Assembly: GCA_900116395.1 (NCBI GenBank)
Contig: FPAN01000006.1
Coordinates: forward strand, 62,001 to 126,000
Reading direction: 5' to 3'
Origin: Lachnospiraceae bacterium XBD2001
GTDB lineage: Bacteria > Bacillota > Clostridia > Lachnospirales > Lachnospiraceae
DNA length: 64,000 nucleotides
How positions within the stretch are numbered: the stretch's first letter is position 1; each line of letters starts with the position of its first letter. The notes under the pieces were generated by a model. That model was not told the origin of the DNA. It saw only the letters and a program-made list of their open reading frames with translations, and did no database searches. Made by a program: the position numbers and the translations under genes. This document shows, one piece after another, positions 1 through 7,315 of the stretch.

Positions 1-95
1 TATTACAGCAGGTAATTGAAGAGCCGGCTCGGAATGAGCGGGAATACTTAATGGGGGTACTAGAGCAATGGAAAAATTCCGAAGCAAACCGTTAA
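1..95 (+). CDS. C-terminal end of an upstream gene (partial)
   Basis: An open frame enters from the left edge (first full codon at base 3) and stops with TAA at 93-95. The 30 visible residues are charged (ending EQWKNSEANR) and match no family I recognise. It overlaps the start of the next gene by 28 bases in another frame, which suggests translational coupling if it is real. So little is visible that it could also be chance. Confidence 0.35.
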   Translation, partial: LQQVIEEPARNEREYLMGVLEQWKNSEANR

Positions 96-1363
96 GCATA
101 ATCTTAAGCATTTGTATCTGCTTGGGATCGCTTGTGGCATGTGGAGAATCGGATGGAGTGAATGCGGTGATTCCGCAGGGACATTCCGTTGCCACAACAA
201 CACAAGAGGACACAGAGGAAGATGCAACGGTAGAAACGGAAGCAACGACGGATACCGGTGGCCTCTATATGATTGAGAGCTTCGACGGCGAGGAAGAGTT
301 TGTGATTTTGAAGAACATCACATCTACCCGTCAGGTCCGTTACAGCTACAACCTGGATACGAAGTTTTTGAATAAGTATGGGGATGCCGAGAGCTGGTCC
401 AGTTTTACTCCGGGTAAGATTGTGGAGATTGTGGAGACTGCATCCATGGATTCTGCCCTTGCCAGCATTCAGTTGTCCCCGCGGGTATGGGTCCAGGAAA
501 ACATTACCAACTACGATATTGATTTATCCAGAGATATCTTGAAGATTGCGGACAGCAACTATCAGCTGACGACGCAGACGGAAGTTTTTTCACATGGTAT
601 CGCTTCTTATATCACGGATATCGGCGCGGATGATGAACTTCGTGTGGTGGGACAGGACAAAGAGATTTATTCCATTACGGTAACCAGTGGACATGGTTAT
701 ATCAGTCTCTTAAACACCTCGTTGTTTGAGGGCAGTTTAATCACTGTAGGAACGGAGACCGTGGCGCTTATTACGGAGAACATGGTGTTTGAAGTGCCGG
801 AAGGTACCTATGATGTGACGGTAGCCAACAACGGGTACGGCGGAACCAAGACGGTAACGGTTGAGCGGAACCAGACCCTGACACTGGATCTGAATGAGCT
901 GAAGGGAGAAGGTCCGAAGTACTGCAAGGTTACCTTTGATTGCAAGGTGCCGGATGTGACCATCTATTTAGATGGCAAGACAGTGGATGTGAACAAAGAG
1001 CACGAGGTGCAGTACGGTCGTCATTCCCTGGTGGTAACCGCAGAAGGCTATGATACCTGGAGCAGGACCTTATTCGCCAATTCCGCCAGTGCAACCATTG
1101 TGCTGGACTTGGAGGATGAGAATACTGCCGAGAACAACAATAGCAGCAATAATAGTAGCAGTAATAATAACAGCAGTAGCAATAACAATAGCAACAGTAG
1201 TAACAACAATAACAGTAGCACGGGCAATAATTCTTCCGGAACGAACAATAATAGTTCCTCCGGTAACAGCAATAATTCCTCGAATAATTACACGGACAAG
1301 GATGCACAGCTGGATTATTTGTCGACAATTTCGAATATGATTTCCAATATGGTGAAGAATTAG
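68..1363 (+). CDS. PEGA-domain lipoprotein with Asn/Ser-rich tail
   Basis: 431-residue secreted lipoprotein. The N-terminus is a lipoprotein signal with lipobox LVAC (lipidated Cys at about residue 25). Two PEGA-type beta modules are visible near residues 235-280 (VPEGTYDVTVANNGYGG) and 295-345 (YGRHSLVVTAEGYDTW). PEGA domains are common in surface proteins and may bind wall or polysaccharide, so a cell-envelope role is inferred. Residues about 355-405 are almost only Asn, Ser, Thr and Gly, encoded by AAC/AAT/AGC/AGT runs, likely a flexible spacer. The start ATG at 68 follows a GGGGG stretch by 10 bases. No specific function can be assigned. Confidence 0.75.
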   Translation: MEKFRSKPLSIILSICICLGSLVACGESDGVNAVIPQGHSVATTTQEDTEEDATVETEATTDTGGLYMIESFDGEEEFVILKNITSTRQVRYSYNLDTKFLNKYGDAESWSSFTPGKIVEIVETASMDSALASIQLSPRVWVQENITNYDIDLSRDILKIADSNYQLTTQTEVFSHGIASYITDIGADDELRVVGQDKEIYSITVTSGHGYISLLNTSLFEGSLITVGTETVALITENMVFEVPEGTYDVTVANNGYGGTKTVTVERNQTLTLDLNELKGEGPKYCKVTFDCKVPDVTIYLDGKTVDVNKEHEVQYGRHSLVVTAEGYDTWSRTLFANSASATIVLDLEDENTAENNNSSNNSSSNNNSSSNNNSNSSNNNNSSTGNNSSGTNNNSSSGNSNNSSNNYTDKDAQLDYLSTISNMISNMVKN

Positions 1364-1480
1364 GGCGTGCGAAGCACTGATTTTTCGGGATTTCAATATA
1401 GAAATTAGCCAATAATGGGGCTTTCGTTTTGTTCAAAATGAAAAAATATCGCAAAAATGCGGATTTTCGGGCTGTTTTTC

Positions 1481-1509
1481 TTGACACTGAATCTTAAAAC
1501 AATTATAAA
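1481..1509 (+). promoter_or_regulatory. promoter of the HU gene
   Basis: TTGACA at 1481-1486, a 17-base spacer and TATAAA at 1504-1509 form a near-consensus housekeeping sigma promoter about 65 bases upstream of the HU start. This fits strong independent expression of an abundant nucleoid protein. Confidence 0.8.
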
Positions 1510-1573
1510 TGAATTTGTAGTTAATCCCGTAAAAACGCGGGAAATATATACATTCCAAGGAGGATATATTACT

Positions 1574-1849
1574 ATGAACAAATCTGAATTAGTTGCAGCA
1601 ATCGCTAGCAAGGCAGACATCTCCAAGAAGGACGCTGAGGCAGCTGTTAAGGCTTTCACAGAGACCGTTACTAAGGAGCTTAAGAAGGGTGGAAAGGTTC
1701 AGTTAGTTGGATTCGGTACTTTCGAAGTATCTAAGAGAGCAGCTAGAACTGGCCGCAACCCACAGACTGGTAAGGAAATGAAGATTGCAGCTTCTAAGGC
1801 ACCTAAGTTTAAGGCTGGTAAGGCTTTAAAGGACGCTGTTAATAAGTAA
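1574..1849 (+). CDS. hup: DNA-binding protein HU
   Basis: 91-residue histone-like protein that bends and compacts DNA as a dimer. It begins [11 protein letters not shown] and carries the HU signature [21 protein letters not shown] around residues 46-66, the beta arm that grips the minor groove, followed by a Lys-rich end. The start at 1574 is chosen because AAGGAGG at 1557-1563 sits 10 bases upstream; an in-frame extension to 1457 would cross the promoter. It has its own promoter and a downstream terminator, so it is probably a single-gene transcript. HU next to rqcP-divIC-tilS-ftsH is a common clostridial arrangement. Confidence 0.97.
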   Translation: MNKSELVAAIASKADISKKDAEAAVKAFTETVTKELKKGGKVQLVGFGTFEVSKRAARTGRNPQTGKEMKIAASKAPKFKAGKALKDAVNK

Positions 1850-1872
1850 TTCCTGATTGAAGCGGAATAAGA

Positions 1873-1905
1873 AGACTCGAGGCATCTGCCCCGGGTCTTT
1901 TTTTT
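1873..1905 (+). terminator. intrinsic terminator after HU
   Basis: AGACTCGAGGC (1873-1883) pairs with GCCCCGGGTCT (1888-1898) with one wobble and one mismatch over a 4-base loop, followed by eight T. Confidence 0.85.
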
Positions 1906-1912
1906 GTGCCGC

Positions 1913-2152
1913 CGCTCTGCCGCCGCCCCCGCCTGTAGCAGTCTTTGCGCAATCATGCCGTTTGGCACGGTGCTGAGACGAAGCTTCTTCGGGCGATTAT
2001 CGGCACCACATAAGAAGCACATCCATGTTAATATCTTATGTTCGCTGCGCCGTCCTTGGCGCAGCGTGCCAAATCGCACCTCAGAAGTTTCTGCAGCACT
2101 CGCACCCACTTAAGGATTGCGCAATGACTGCTACAGGCGGGGCGGCGGAGCG
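1913..2152. repeat. 240-bp nested inverted repeat with GC-rich outer arms
   Basis: The outer arms 1913-1954 and 2115-2152 are complementary over about 38 pairs with one mismatch and small gaps (GATTGCGCAA...CTGCTACAGGCGGGG). Inside, TTTGGCAC (1961-1968) pairs with GTGCCAAA (2066-2073) and GTGCTG (1970-1975) can pair with CAGCAC (2094-2099). Two small hairpins lie within: CATAAGA/TCTTATG (2009-2040) and GCTGCGCC/GGCGCAGC (2044-2065). No credible gene is present, since the open frames here are shadows of the repeat. The architecture fits a MITE-like repeat or a folded RNA; which one is unknown. Confidence 0.7.
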
Positions 2153-2170
2153 AACCGGCAAAACAAGATG

Positions 2171-2400
2171 ATCCCTATGCCGAAAATCGTAAAACGAGCA
2201 AAGTTTACCGGGAGAAAAGCATAGGGAACATAAATTTATTAAATATGCTCTGCTTTTTCGTGATACTTATAGGGGATTTGCGGGCCGTAAGGCAGAGGGA
2301 ATAGAAATTATGCGGCTTCCCTATGCTTTCGGGGCATGAGGAACCATGAAATTGCGGCAAATAGGCATAGGAAAATAAGAAAAAACGTAATCCCTATGCC
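2171..2400. repeat. array of inverted CCCTATGC / GCATAGGG motifs
   Basis: The octamer CCCTATGC occurs at about 2173, 2319 and 2393, and its complement at 2219 and 2364 (the latter as GGCATAGG). They pair into two successive imperfect hairpins (2171-2228 and 2317-2371) plus one unpaired right-hand copy. The segment is AT-rich between the arms and has no convincing gene. It lies between two larger inverted repeats. Confidence 0.6.
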
Positions 2401-2412
2401 GACAGCCAAAAT

Positions 2413-2539
2413 CTCTTATGCCCCCTGCTAACGAAATAGCTGAGGGCCTTATGGTGTCAAGGGTGCGAAGCACCGCTACGCGGCAAGCCCTTGACAGCAT
2501 AAAACCCTCAGCAGAATATGAATCAAGGGGGCATAAGAG
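2413..2539. repeat. 127-bp nested hairpin repeat
   Basis: Three co-axial stems: CTCTTATGCCCCCT (2413-2426) with its exact complement at 2526-2539, CTGAGGG (2440-2446) with CCCTCAG (2505-2511), and TGTCAAGGG (2455-2463) with CCCTTGACA (2488-2496). The tip contains GTGCGAAGCAC. No gene is visible. The nested symmetry resembles a folded RNA or palindromic mobile repeat and ends about 37 bases before the rqcP promoter. Confidence 0.7.
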
Positions 2540-2575
2540 AATAATGTGTCCAACCAACGGTTGAATATACAGGTG

Positions 2576-2605
2576 TTCACTTGGGTTGGGGCTTTGTGCT
2601 ATAAT
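2576..2605 (+). promoter_or_regulatory. rqcP promoter placing the start on the ATG
   Basis: An extended -10 TGCTATAAT (2597-2605) with a weak -35 TTCACT (2576-2581). The -10 ends 6 bases before the rqcP ATG at 2612, so transcription should begin at or next to the start codon. No ribosome binding site precedes the ATG. Confidence 0.65.
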
Positions 2606-2611
2606 GAACAC

Positions 2612-2851
2612 ATGAGATTAGATAAGTTTTTGAAAGTATCCCGATTGATTAAGAGAAGAACCGTAGCCAATGAGGCTTGCGATGCCGGACGTGTGTCCGT
2701 GAATGATAAGCCGGCGAAGGCGTCTTTGAATGTCAAGGTGGGAGACATTATTGAGATTGCATTTGGTAATAAGACGGTGAAGGTCGAAGTGCTGGACCTA
2801 CAGGAGACCACTAAGAAGGATGAGGCCAAGGATTTGTTCCGATACATTTAA
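2612..2851 (+). CDS. rqcP: S4-domain RNA-binding protein RqcP
   Basis: 79-residue S4 RNA-binding domain (MRLDKFLKVSRLIKRRTVAN), matching the length and sequence pattern of RqcP (YabO/Hsp15 type). In Bacillus RqcP binds stalled 50S-peptidyl-tRNA complexes and helps RqcH add C-terminal alanine tails in ribosome-associated quality control. The ATG at 2612 is chosen because it begins the conserved domain; an upstream in-frame ATG at 2546 would add unconserved residues and cross the promoter. The next gene is divIC, with no yabP or yabQ between as in spore formers. The gene appears leaderless. Confidence 0.9.
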   Translation: MRLDKFLKVSRLIKRRTVANEACDAGRVSVNDKPAKASLNVKVGDIIEIAFGNKTVKVEVLDLQETTKKDEAKDLFRYI

Positions 2852-2912
2852 CCATTCTTTTTTCTAGGAAGCGGATTCCATAGAACAGCAAGGATAGAAA
2901 GGGAGTATCAGA

Positions 2913-3212
2913 ATGAGCAAGAAAAAGAAGTCACGCCGCAGACAGCCGATGCGTGGCTACGTAGGAATCATCATTATATTTTTGGTTATTGTAATGGCAG
3001 TGCAGATTGGCACTTTATATCGCAAGAATGCGGAATATCAGCAACAGGAAGCCGCATTGCAGGAAGAATTGGAAGCACAGCAGGCAGCTGCGGAAGACTT
3101 GCAGACCTATGAAGAGCGTACACAGACGGAGGAGTACGTAGAGAATACGGCGCGGGGCAAGCTTGGCTTGGTGCATGAGAATGAGATCGTCTTTCGGCAG
3201 TCTGATGATTGA
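2913..3212 (+). CDS. divIC: septum formation initiator, FtsB/DivIC family
   Basis: 99-residue single-pass membrane protein. A short basic cytoplasmic N-terminus (KKKKSRRRQ) precedes a membrane segment at about residues 17-33, then a heptad-type coiled coil (about 36-70) and a small C-terminal domain. This is the DivIC/FtsB plan; the family joins FtsL and DivIB at the division septum. AAAGGGAG upstream supports the start. It is flanked by rqcP and tilS as in other Firmicutes and is closed by a terminator just downstream. Confidence 0.88.
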   Translation: MSKKKKSRRRQPMRGYVGIIIIFLVIVMAVQIGTLYRKNAEYQQQEAALQEELEAQQAAAEDLQTYEERTQTEEYVENTARGKLGLVHENEIVFRQSDD

Positions 3213-3224
3213 TGCAATTTTAAG

Positions 3225-3250
3225 AGCCGGTGGTAGCATCGGCTTTTTTT
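3225..3250 (+). terminator. intrinsic terminator after divIC
   Basis: AGCCG (3225-3229) and CGGCT (3240-3244) form a short GC stem followed by seven T. It lies only 16 bases before the tilS start, so some readthrough or a tilS promoter inside divIC is expected. Confidence 0.7.
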
Positions 3251-3265
3251 CATACTGAGGTGAAC

Positions 3266-4672
3266 ATGTTAAGTTTCTTGGACAAGGTTAGAAATTTTAT
3301 ACAGACGAATGAACTACTAGAGCATGGTGAGCAGGTGACCGTGGGTGTGTCCGGTGGGGCCGATTCGGTATGCCTGCTTTTTGTCCTTTTGGACCTACAG
3401 GAGGAGTATGATCTGAAGGTGCAGGCAGTTTATGTGGAGCACGGTATTCGCGGCGAAGAGAGCGTAGAAGACGGTCGATTCGTGGAGAAGCTGTGTATCT
3501 CCAAGGGTGTTCCTTTTCGCCAGGCGGATGTGGATGCTCCGGAGCTTGCTAGCCTAGAGCATATGTCCTTAGAGGAGGCGGCCAGACGGTTGCGCTATGA
3601 GGCGCTGATCCAGACGGCGAAGCACGGAGACAAGGGTGGCAAGATTGCGGTGGCCCACAACGCGGATGACAATGTGGAGACCATCCTCTATCAGATGGCC
3701 AGAGGCACCGGCATTCGTGGCTTGTGCGGTATGGAACCCCTCAGCCCACGGAAGGATGGCACCAAGATTATCCGTCCGCTTCTGTGTGTGGAGCGTGGAG
3801 AGATTGAGATGTACTTGGCGGATAAGGAGCAGGATTATGTAACGGACTCCACCAACGCCGATGACAACTATGCAAGAAATCGCATTCGTCATGATATCCT
3901 GCCGGTTTTGCGGGAGATTAATAGCGAAGCTGTGGCGCATATTAATGAGAGTGCGAAGCAGCTGACCAGATTGTACAAGAGCCACATGGATGATGCGGAT
4001 CGAATCCTGGATGCGGTCCGGGGTAAGCAGGGCATCGTGCGGGAACGCTTGTTAAAATACCCGGATGCCATGCAGGCGGAGGTTGTGCGCCGTTTCCTGT
4101 TACAGGAGTGCGGTGGAATTCGCGACATTACCAGAGCCCATTTCGTGTCGGCGGTAGATTTGTTGTCTGCGGAAGTGGGCAAACGCATTGATCTTCCTGG
4201 CGGTATCAAGCTGAAGGCAGATTATGATGAATTAATTGTTGAGAAAATTGTAGACGAAGAAGTTCCGCAGGATCCGTGGTCCATTGACATTCCGAAGCTG
4301 GAAGTGGGGGAAAGCTATGAGATTTCCCTGGATGAGTATGATATCCACATGGAAGTGGTTCAGTGGACAGCCGAGGAAGAAATCCCGGATAAAACCTATG
4401 CGAAAATCTTCGATTATGATAAGATAAAGGATAAGTTAAATATCCGAAGCCGGAATATGGGAGACCGGATGCAAGTATTGGCAGATGGTGGAACGAAGCG
4501 GCTGAAGGACTATTTTATCGATGAAAAAATCCCGAAGGAAGAGAGGGACTCGATTCCGCTTCTGGCAGAGGGTCAGGATATTCTTTGGGTGATTGGCTAC
4601 CGCCGCAGCGAAGCCGCTTTGGTGACGGATGAGACCAGTCGAGTATTAAAAGTAGAGGTTTGGAGGAACTAA
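3266..4672 (+). CDS. tilS: tRNA(Ile)-lysidine synthetase
   Basis: 468-residue ATP-dependent enzyme that converts the wobble C of the AUA-decoding tRNA-Ile to lysidine, preventing misreading of AUG. The PP-loop SGGADS is at residues 29-34, the N-type ATPase core runs to about residue 215, and a C-terminal TilS substrate-binding domain (LNIRSRNMGDRMQ to KIPKEERDSIPLL) closes the protein. ATG 3266 is preferred over an in-frame start at 3230 because GAGGTGA (3257-3263) lies directly before it and 3230 falls inside the terminator. hpt follows after 5 bases, so tilS and hpt are co-transcribed. Confidence 0.95.
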   Translation: MLSFLDKVRNFIQTNELLEHGEQVTVGVSGGADSVCLLFVLLDLQEEYDLKVQAVYVEHGIRGEESVEDGRFVEKLCISKGVPFRQADVDAPELASLEHMSLEEAARRLRYEALIQTAKHGDKGGKIAVAHNADDNVETILYQMARGTGIRGLCGMEPLSPRKDGTKIIRPLLCVERGEIEMYLADKEQDYVTDSTNADDNYARNRIRHDILPVLREINSEAVAHINESAKQLTRLYKSHMDDADRILDAVRGKQGIVRERLLKYPDAMQAEVVRRFLLQECGGIRDITRAHFVSAVDLLSAEVGKRIDLPGGIKLKADYDELIVEKIVDEEVPQDPWSIDIPKLEVGESYEISLDEYDIHMEVVQWTAEEEIPDKTYAKIFDYDKIKDKLNIRSRNMGDRMQVLADGGTKRLKDYFIDEKIPKEERDSIPLLAEGQDILWVIGYRRSEAALVTDETSRVLKVEVWRN

Positions 4673-4677
4673 ATTAA

Positions 4678-5211
4678 ATGAACGATCATAGTATTCGCGT
4701 GATGATTCCTGAGGAAGAGCTGTCTGCACGTATCGCAGAGTTGGGTGCGCAGATTAGCGAGGACTACAAGGGAGAGACAGTATTTTTGGTATGTATTCTG
4801 AAGGGAGCTTCCTTTTTCGCATGCGAATTGGCAAAGCGCATTACGGTACCGGTAATTATTGATTTTATGGCAACCAGCAGTTATGGTTCCGGAACCGTAT
4901 CTTCCGGTGAAGTCGTTGTTAAGAAGGACTTGGATCTGGACTGCGAAGGTCAGAACGTATTGATTGTTGAAGATATTATTGATAGTGGCAACACCTTGAA
5001 TTTCCTGTCCGGATTTTTCAAGGAGCGCAAGGCGAAGAGCGTACGTATGTGTACCATGCTTGATAAGCCGGATCGACGTGAAGTGGACGTAACGGTAGAC
5101 TACACGGGATTCACTATTCCGGATGCATTCGTTGTTGGATATGGTCTGGATTATGACCAGAGATACCGCAACCTTCCTTACATCGGAGTAGTTGATTTCG
5201 AGAACAAGTAG
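4678..5211 (+). CDS. hpt: hypoxanthine phosphoribosyltransferase
   Basis: 177-residue purine salvage enzyme that transfers ribose-5-phosphate from PRPP to hypoxanthine or guanine. The PRPP-binding signature VLIVEDIIDSGNT lies at residues 94-106. The base-binding end reads PDAFVVGYGLDYDQRYRNLP. Length is typical. The GGAGG ribosome site sits within the end of tilS, and ftsH starts 29 bases downstream. tilS-hpt-ftsH is a widely conserved Firmicute block. Confidence 0.96.
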   Translation: MNDHSIRVMIPEEELSARIAELGAQISEDYKGETVFLVCILKGASFFACELAKRITVPVIIDFMATSSYGSGTVSSGEVVVKKDLDLDCEGQNVLIVEDIIDSGNTLNFLSGFFKERKAKSVRMCTMLDKPDRREVDVTVDYTGFTIPDAFVVGYGLDYDQRYRNLPYIGVVDFENK

Positions 5212-5240
5212 TGACCGAATCAATTGGAAGGAGCACATAG

Positions 5241-7118
5241 TTGAGACAGAGAAGAAGCGGTTTTGGCGCTTACATTATACTGATACTTTTAGTTATCTTC
5301 TTCTGGTACTATTTTGCCGGAACGAAGAGCCCGGATTTTTCCATGACCAGACTGGAGGAAGCCATTGAGAACGGACAGGTCAACGGCATTACCATTGACC
5401 AGAACGTGCAGGTCCCAACCGGTAAGGCCAGAGTGAATCTGAAGAACGACCAGACGGTTTACACCCTGTATGTATCCGATGTGAACGAATTCCAGGATTA
5501 CCTGAAGGAGAATAACATCCCATACATGCTCAACGATATTCCACAGGACCAGTGGTTCTTGGAATTGCTACCGATGCTTCTGATAGTGGCAGTGGTATTC
5601 ATCCTGTTTATGATTCTGATGAACGGACAGATGGCCGCCAACTCCGGCGGAACCAATGCCAAAATGATGAACTTCGGCAAGAGCCGTGCCCGCATGACAA
5701 CCCAGGAGAACATCGATGTTCGATTTGACAATGTGGCCGGTTTGCAGGAAGAGAAGGAAGAGTTAGAGGAGATTGTAGATTTCCTGAAGGCTCCGGGCAA
5801 ATACACCAGAGTCGGTGCAAGAATTCCGAAGGGACTGCTGCTTGTAGGCCCTCCGGGAACCGGTAAGACCTTACTTGCCAAGGCAGTTGCAGGCGAGGCG
5901 GGAGTTCCGTTTTTCTCTATTTCCGGTTCCGACTTCGTAGAGATGTTTGTCGGTGTCGGTGCTTCCCGTGTCCGTGACCTGTTTGCGGAAGCGAAGAAGA
6001 ACGCGCCGTGTATTGTATTTATTGATGAGATTGATGCGGTTGCAAGACGCCGTGGTACCGGTATGGGTGGTGGCCACGACGAGCGTGAGCAGACCTTGAA
6101 CCAGATGCTGGTTGAGATGGATGGTTTCGGCGTGAATGAAGGCATCATCGTAATGGCTGCAACCAACCGTGTAGATATCTTGGATCCGGCCATTATGCGT
6201 CCGGGTCGATTTGACCGTAAGGTCTTCGTAGGCCGCCCGGATGTGAAGGGCCGCGAAGAGATTCTTGGTGTACATGCCAAGAACAAGCCCCTTGCGGATG
6301 ATGTAGATTTGAAGGTGGTTGCTCAGACCACAGCAGGATTCACCGGAGCGGATTTGGAGAACCTGTTGAATGAGGCAGCAATTATGGCTGCTAAGAACGA
6401 CCGTCCTTACGTTAAGATGTCGGACATCAAACAGTCCTTCGTTAAGGTGGGCATCGGAACAGAGAAGAAGAGCCGTGTCATCCTGGATCATGAGAAGAAG
6501 ATTACCGCATACCACGAAGCCGGACATGCTATCCTCTTCCATGTATTGCCGGATGTAGGACCGGTATACTCCGTATCCATTATTCCGACCGGCCCTGGGG
6601 CAGCCGGTTATACCATGCCACTTCCGGAGCGGGATGAGATGTTCAATACCAAGGGTAAGATGGAGCAGGATATTATCGTATCCTTAGGCGGACGTGTGGC
6701 AGAGGAGTTGATCTTCGATGATGTCACCACCGGAGCTTCCAGCGATATCAAGAAGGCAACTCAGACTGCCAGAGATATGGTTGTGAAGTATGGCTTCTCC
6801 GATAGCATCGGACCAATCTGTTATGACGATGATGAGGATGAAGTTTTTGTTGGACGTGACTTCGGCCGTGTTCGTGGCTATGGCGATGACAAGGCTGCGG
6901 AAATCGATCGCGAGATTAAGCGTATCGTAGATGAGTGTTACGATCGCGCACGTACCATTATTCGTGAACATGAGGATGTTTTGCATGCATGTGCGAAGCT
7001 CCTCTTAGAGAAAGAGAAAATCGGTCGTCAGGAGTTTGAGGCGCTGTTCGGCGACCAGGTATATCCGAAATCAGAGGATGTACAAATCGGAGAAGGCGTG
7101 AAAGTCGAGGGTGTTTAG
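5241..7118 (+). CDS. ftsH: ATP-dependent zinc metalloprotease FtsH
   Basis: 625-residue membrane AAA+ protease that extracts and degrades membrane and regulatory proteins. Two N-terminal membrane segments (about 9-27 and 107-128) flank an outside domain. Walker A GPPGTGKT is at 203-210, Walker B FIDEID near 260-265, and the zinc-binding HEAGH at 425-429. The start is TTG at 5241: GGAAGGAG lies 7 bases upstream and no better codon exists. The C-terminal tail is charged and ends VKVEGV. No clear terminator follows; a separate promoter starts 65 bases downstream. Confidence 0.97.
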   Translation: MRQRRSGFGAYIILILLVIFFWYYFAGTKSPDFSMTRLEEAIENGQVNGITIDQNVQVPTGKARVNLKNDQTVYTLYVSDVNEFQDYLKENNIPYMLNDIPQDQWFLELLPMLLIVAVVFILFMILMNGQMAANSGGTNAKMMNFGKSRARMTTQENIDVRFDNVAGLQEEKEELEEIVDFLKAPGKYTRVGARIPKGLLLVGPPGTGKTLLAKAVAGEAGVPFFSISGSDFVEMFVGVGASRVRDLFAEAKKNAPCIVFIDEIDAVARRRGTGMGGGHDEREQTLNQMLVEMDGFGVNEGIIVMAATNRVDILDPAIMRPGRFDRKVFVGRPDVKGREEILGVHAKNKPLADDVDLKVVAQTTAGFTGADLENLLNEAAIMAAKNDRPYVKMSDIKQSFVKVGIGTEKKSRVILDHEKKITAYHEAGHAILFHVLPDVGPVYSVSIIPTGPGAAGYTMPLPERDEMFNTKGKMEQDIIVSLGGRVAEELIFDDVTTGASSDIKKATQTARDMVVKYGFSDSIGPICYDDDEDEVFVGRDFGRVRGYGDDKAAEIDREIKRIVDECYDRARTIIREHEDVLHACAKLLLEKEKIGRQEFEALFGDQVYPKSEDVQIGEGVKVEGV

Positions 7119-7180
7119 TAAAAATGCACAAAAAATAGCTGGATTAATTGTGATGTTTGTGCACACGTATATTGCGGGGG

Positions 7181-7189
7181 TGCTATAAT
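7181..7189 (+). promoter_or_regulatory. extended -10 promoter upstream of the GH13 gene
   Basis: TGCTATAAT at 7181-7189 is a perfect extended -10; the -35 region is weak. Predicted start is near 7196. The transcript meets a strong terminator at 7257-7288 before any coding sequence. Confidence 0.65.
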
Positions 7190-7195
7190 TACTAT

Positions 7196-7288
7196 CGTAA
7201 AAACCCCCCAATACATTATATTTTTACTATCCCCCATAGTAGAAATACCTTCTCCTAAAAAGACAGCGTTCGTAGCTGTCTTTTTTTT
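7196..7288 (+). ncRNA. candidate C-rich small RNA (or attenuated leader)
   Basis: About 93 nt from the predicted start to the end of a terminator. It has a CCCCCC stretch at 7204-7209, then a 10-bp hairpin with a five-C loop: TTTTTACTAT (7221-7230), CCCCC (7231-7235), ATAGTAGAAA (7236-7245), paired throughout with one G-U. CTTCTCC follows, then the terminator AAAAAGACAGC/GCTGTCTTTTTTTT (7257-7288). Exposed C-runs complementary to purine-rich ribosome binding sites are typical of Firmicute trans-acting small RNAs such as RsaE. It could instead be an attenuator in the leader of the following glycosidase gene. Confidence 0.6.
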
Positions 7289-7315
7289 ATCCAAATTTAG
7301 AAAAGAGGAATGGGT

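Noticed and set aside
1048-1272. Minus-strand frame with a long poly-leucine run
   Set aside because: It is the antisense of the Asn/Ser repeat codons (AAC, AAT, AGC) in the lipoprotein tail.
1904-2113. Small open frames within the 240-bp inverted repeat
   Set aside because: They are created by the repeat itself, lack ribosome sites and show no protein-like pattern.
1913-2540. Replication origin suggested by clustered palindromes near HU
   Set aside because: No DnaA boxes, no DnaA or DnaN gene and no AT-rich unwinding element were seen there.
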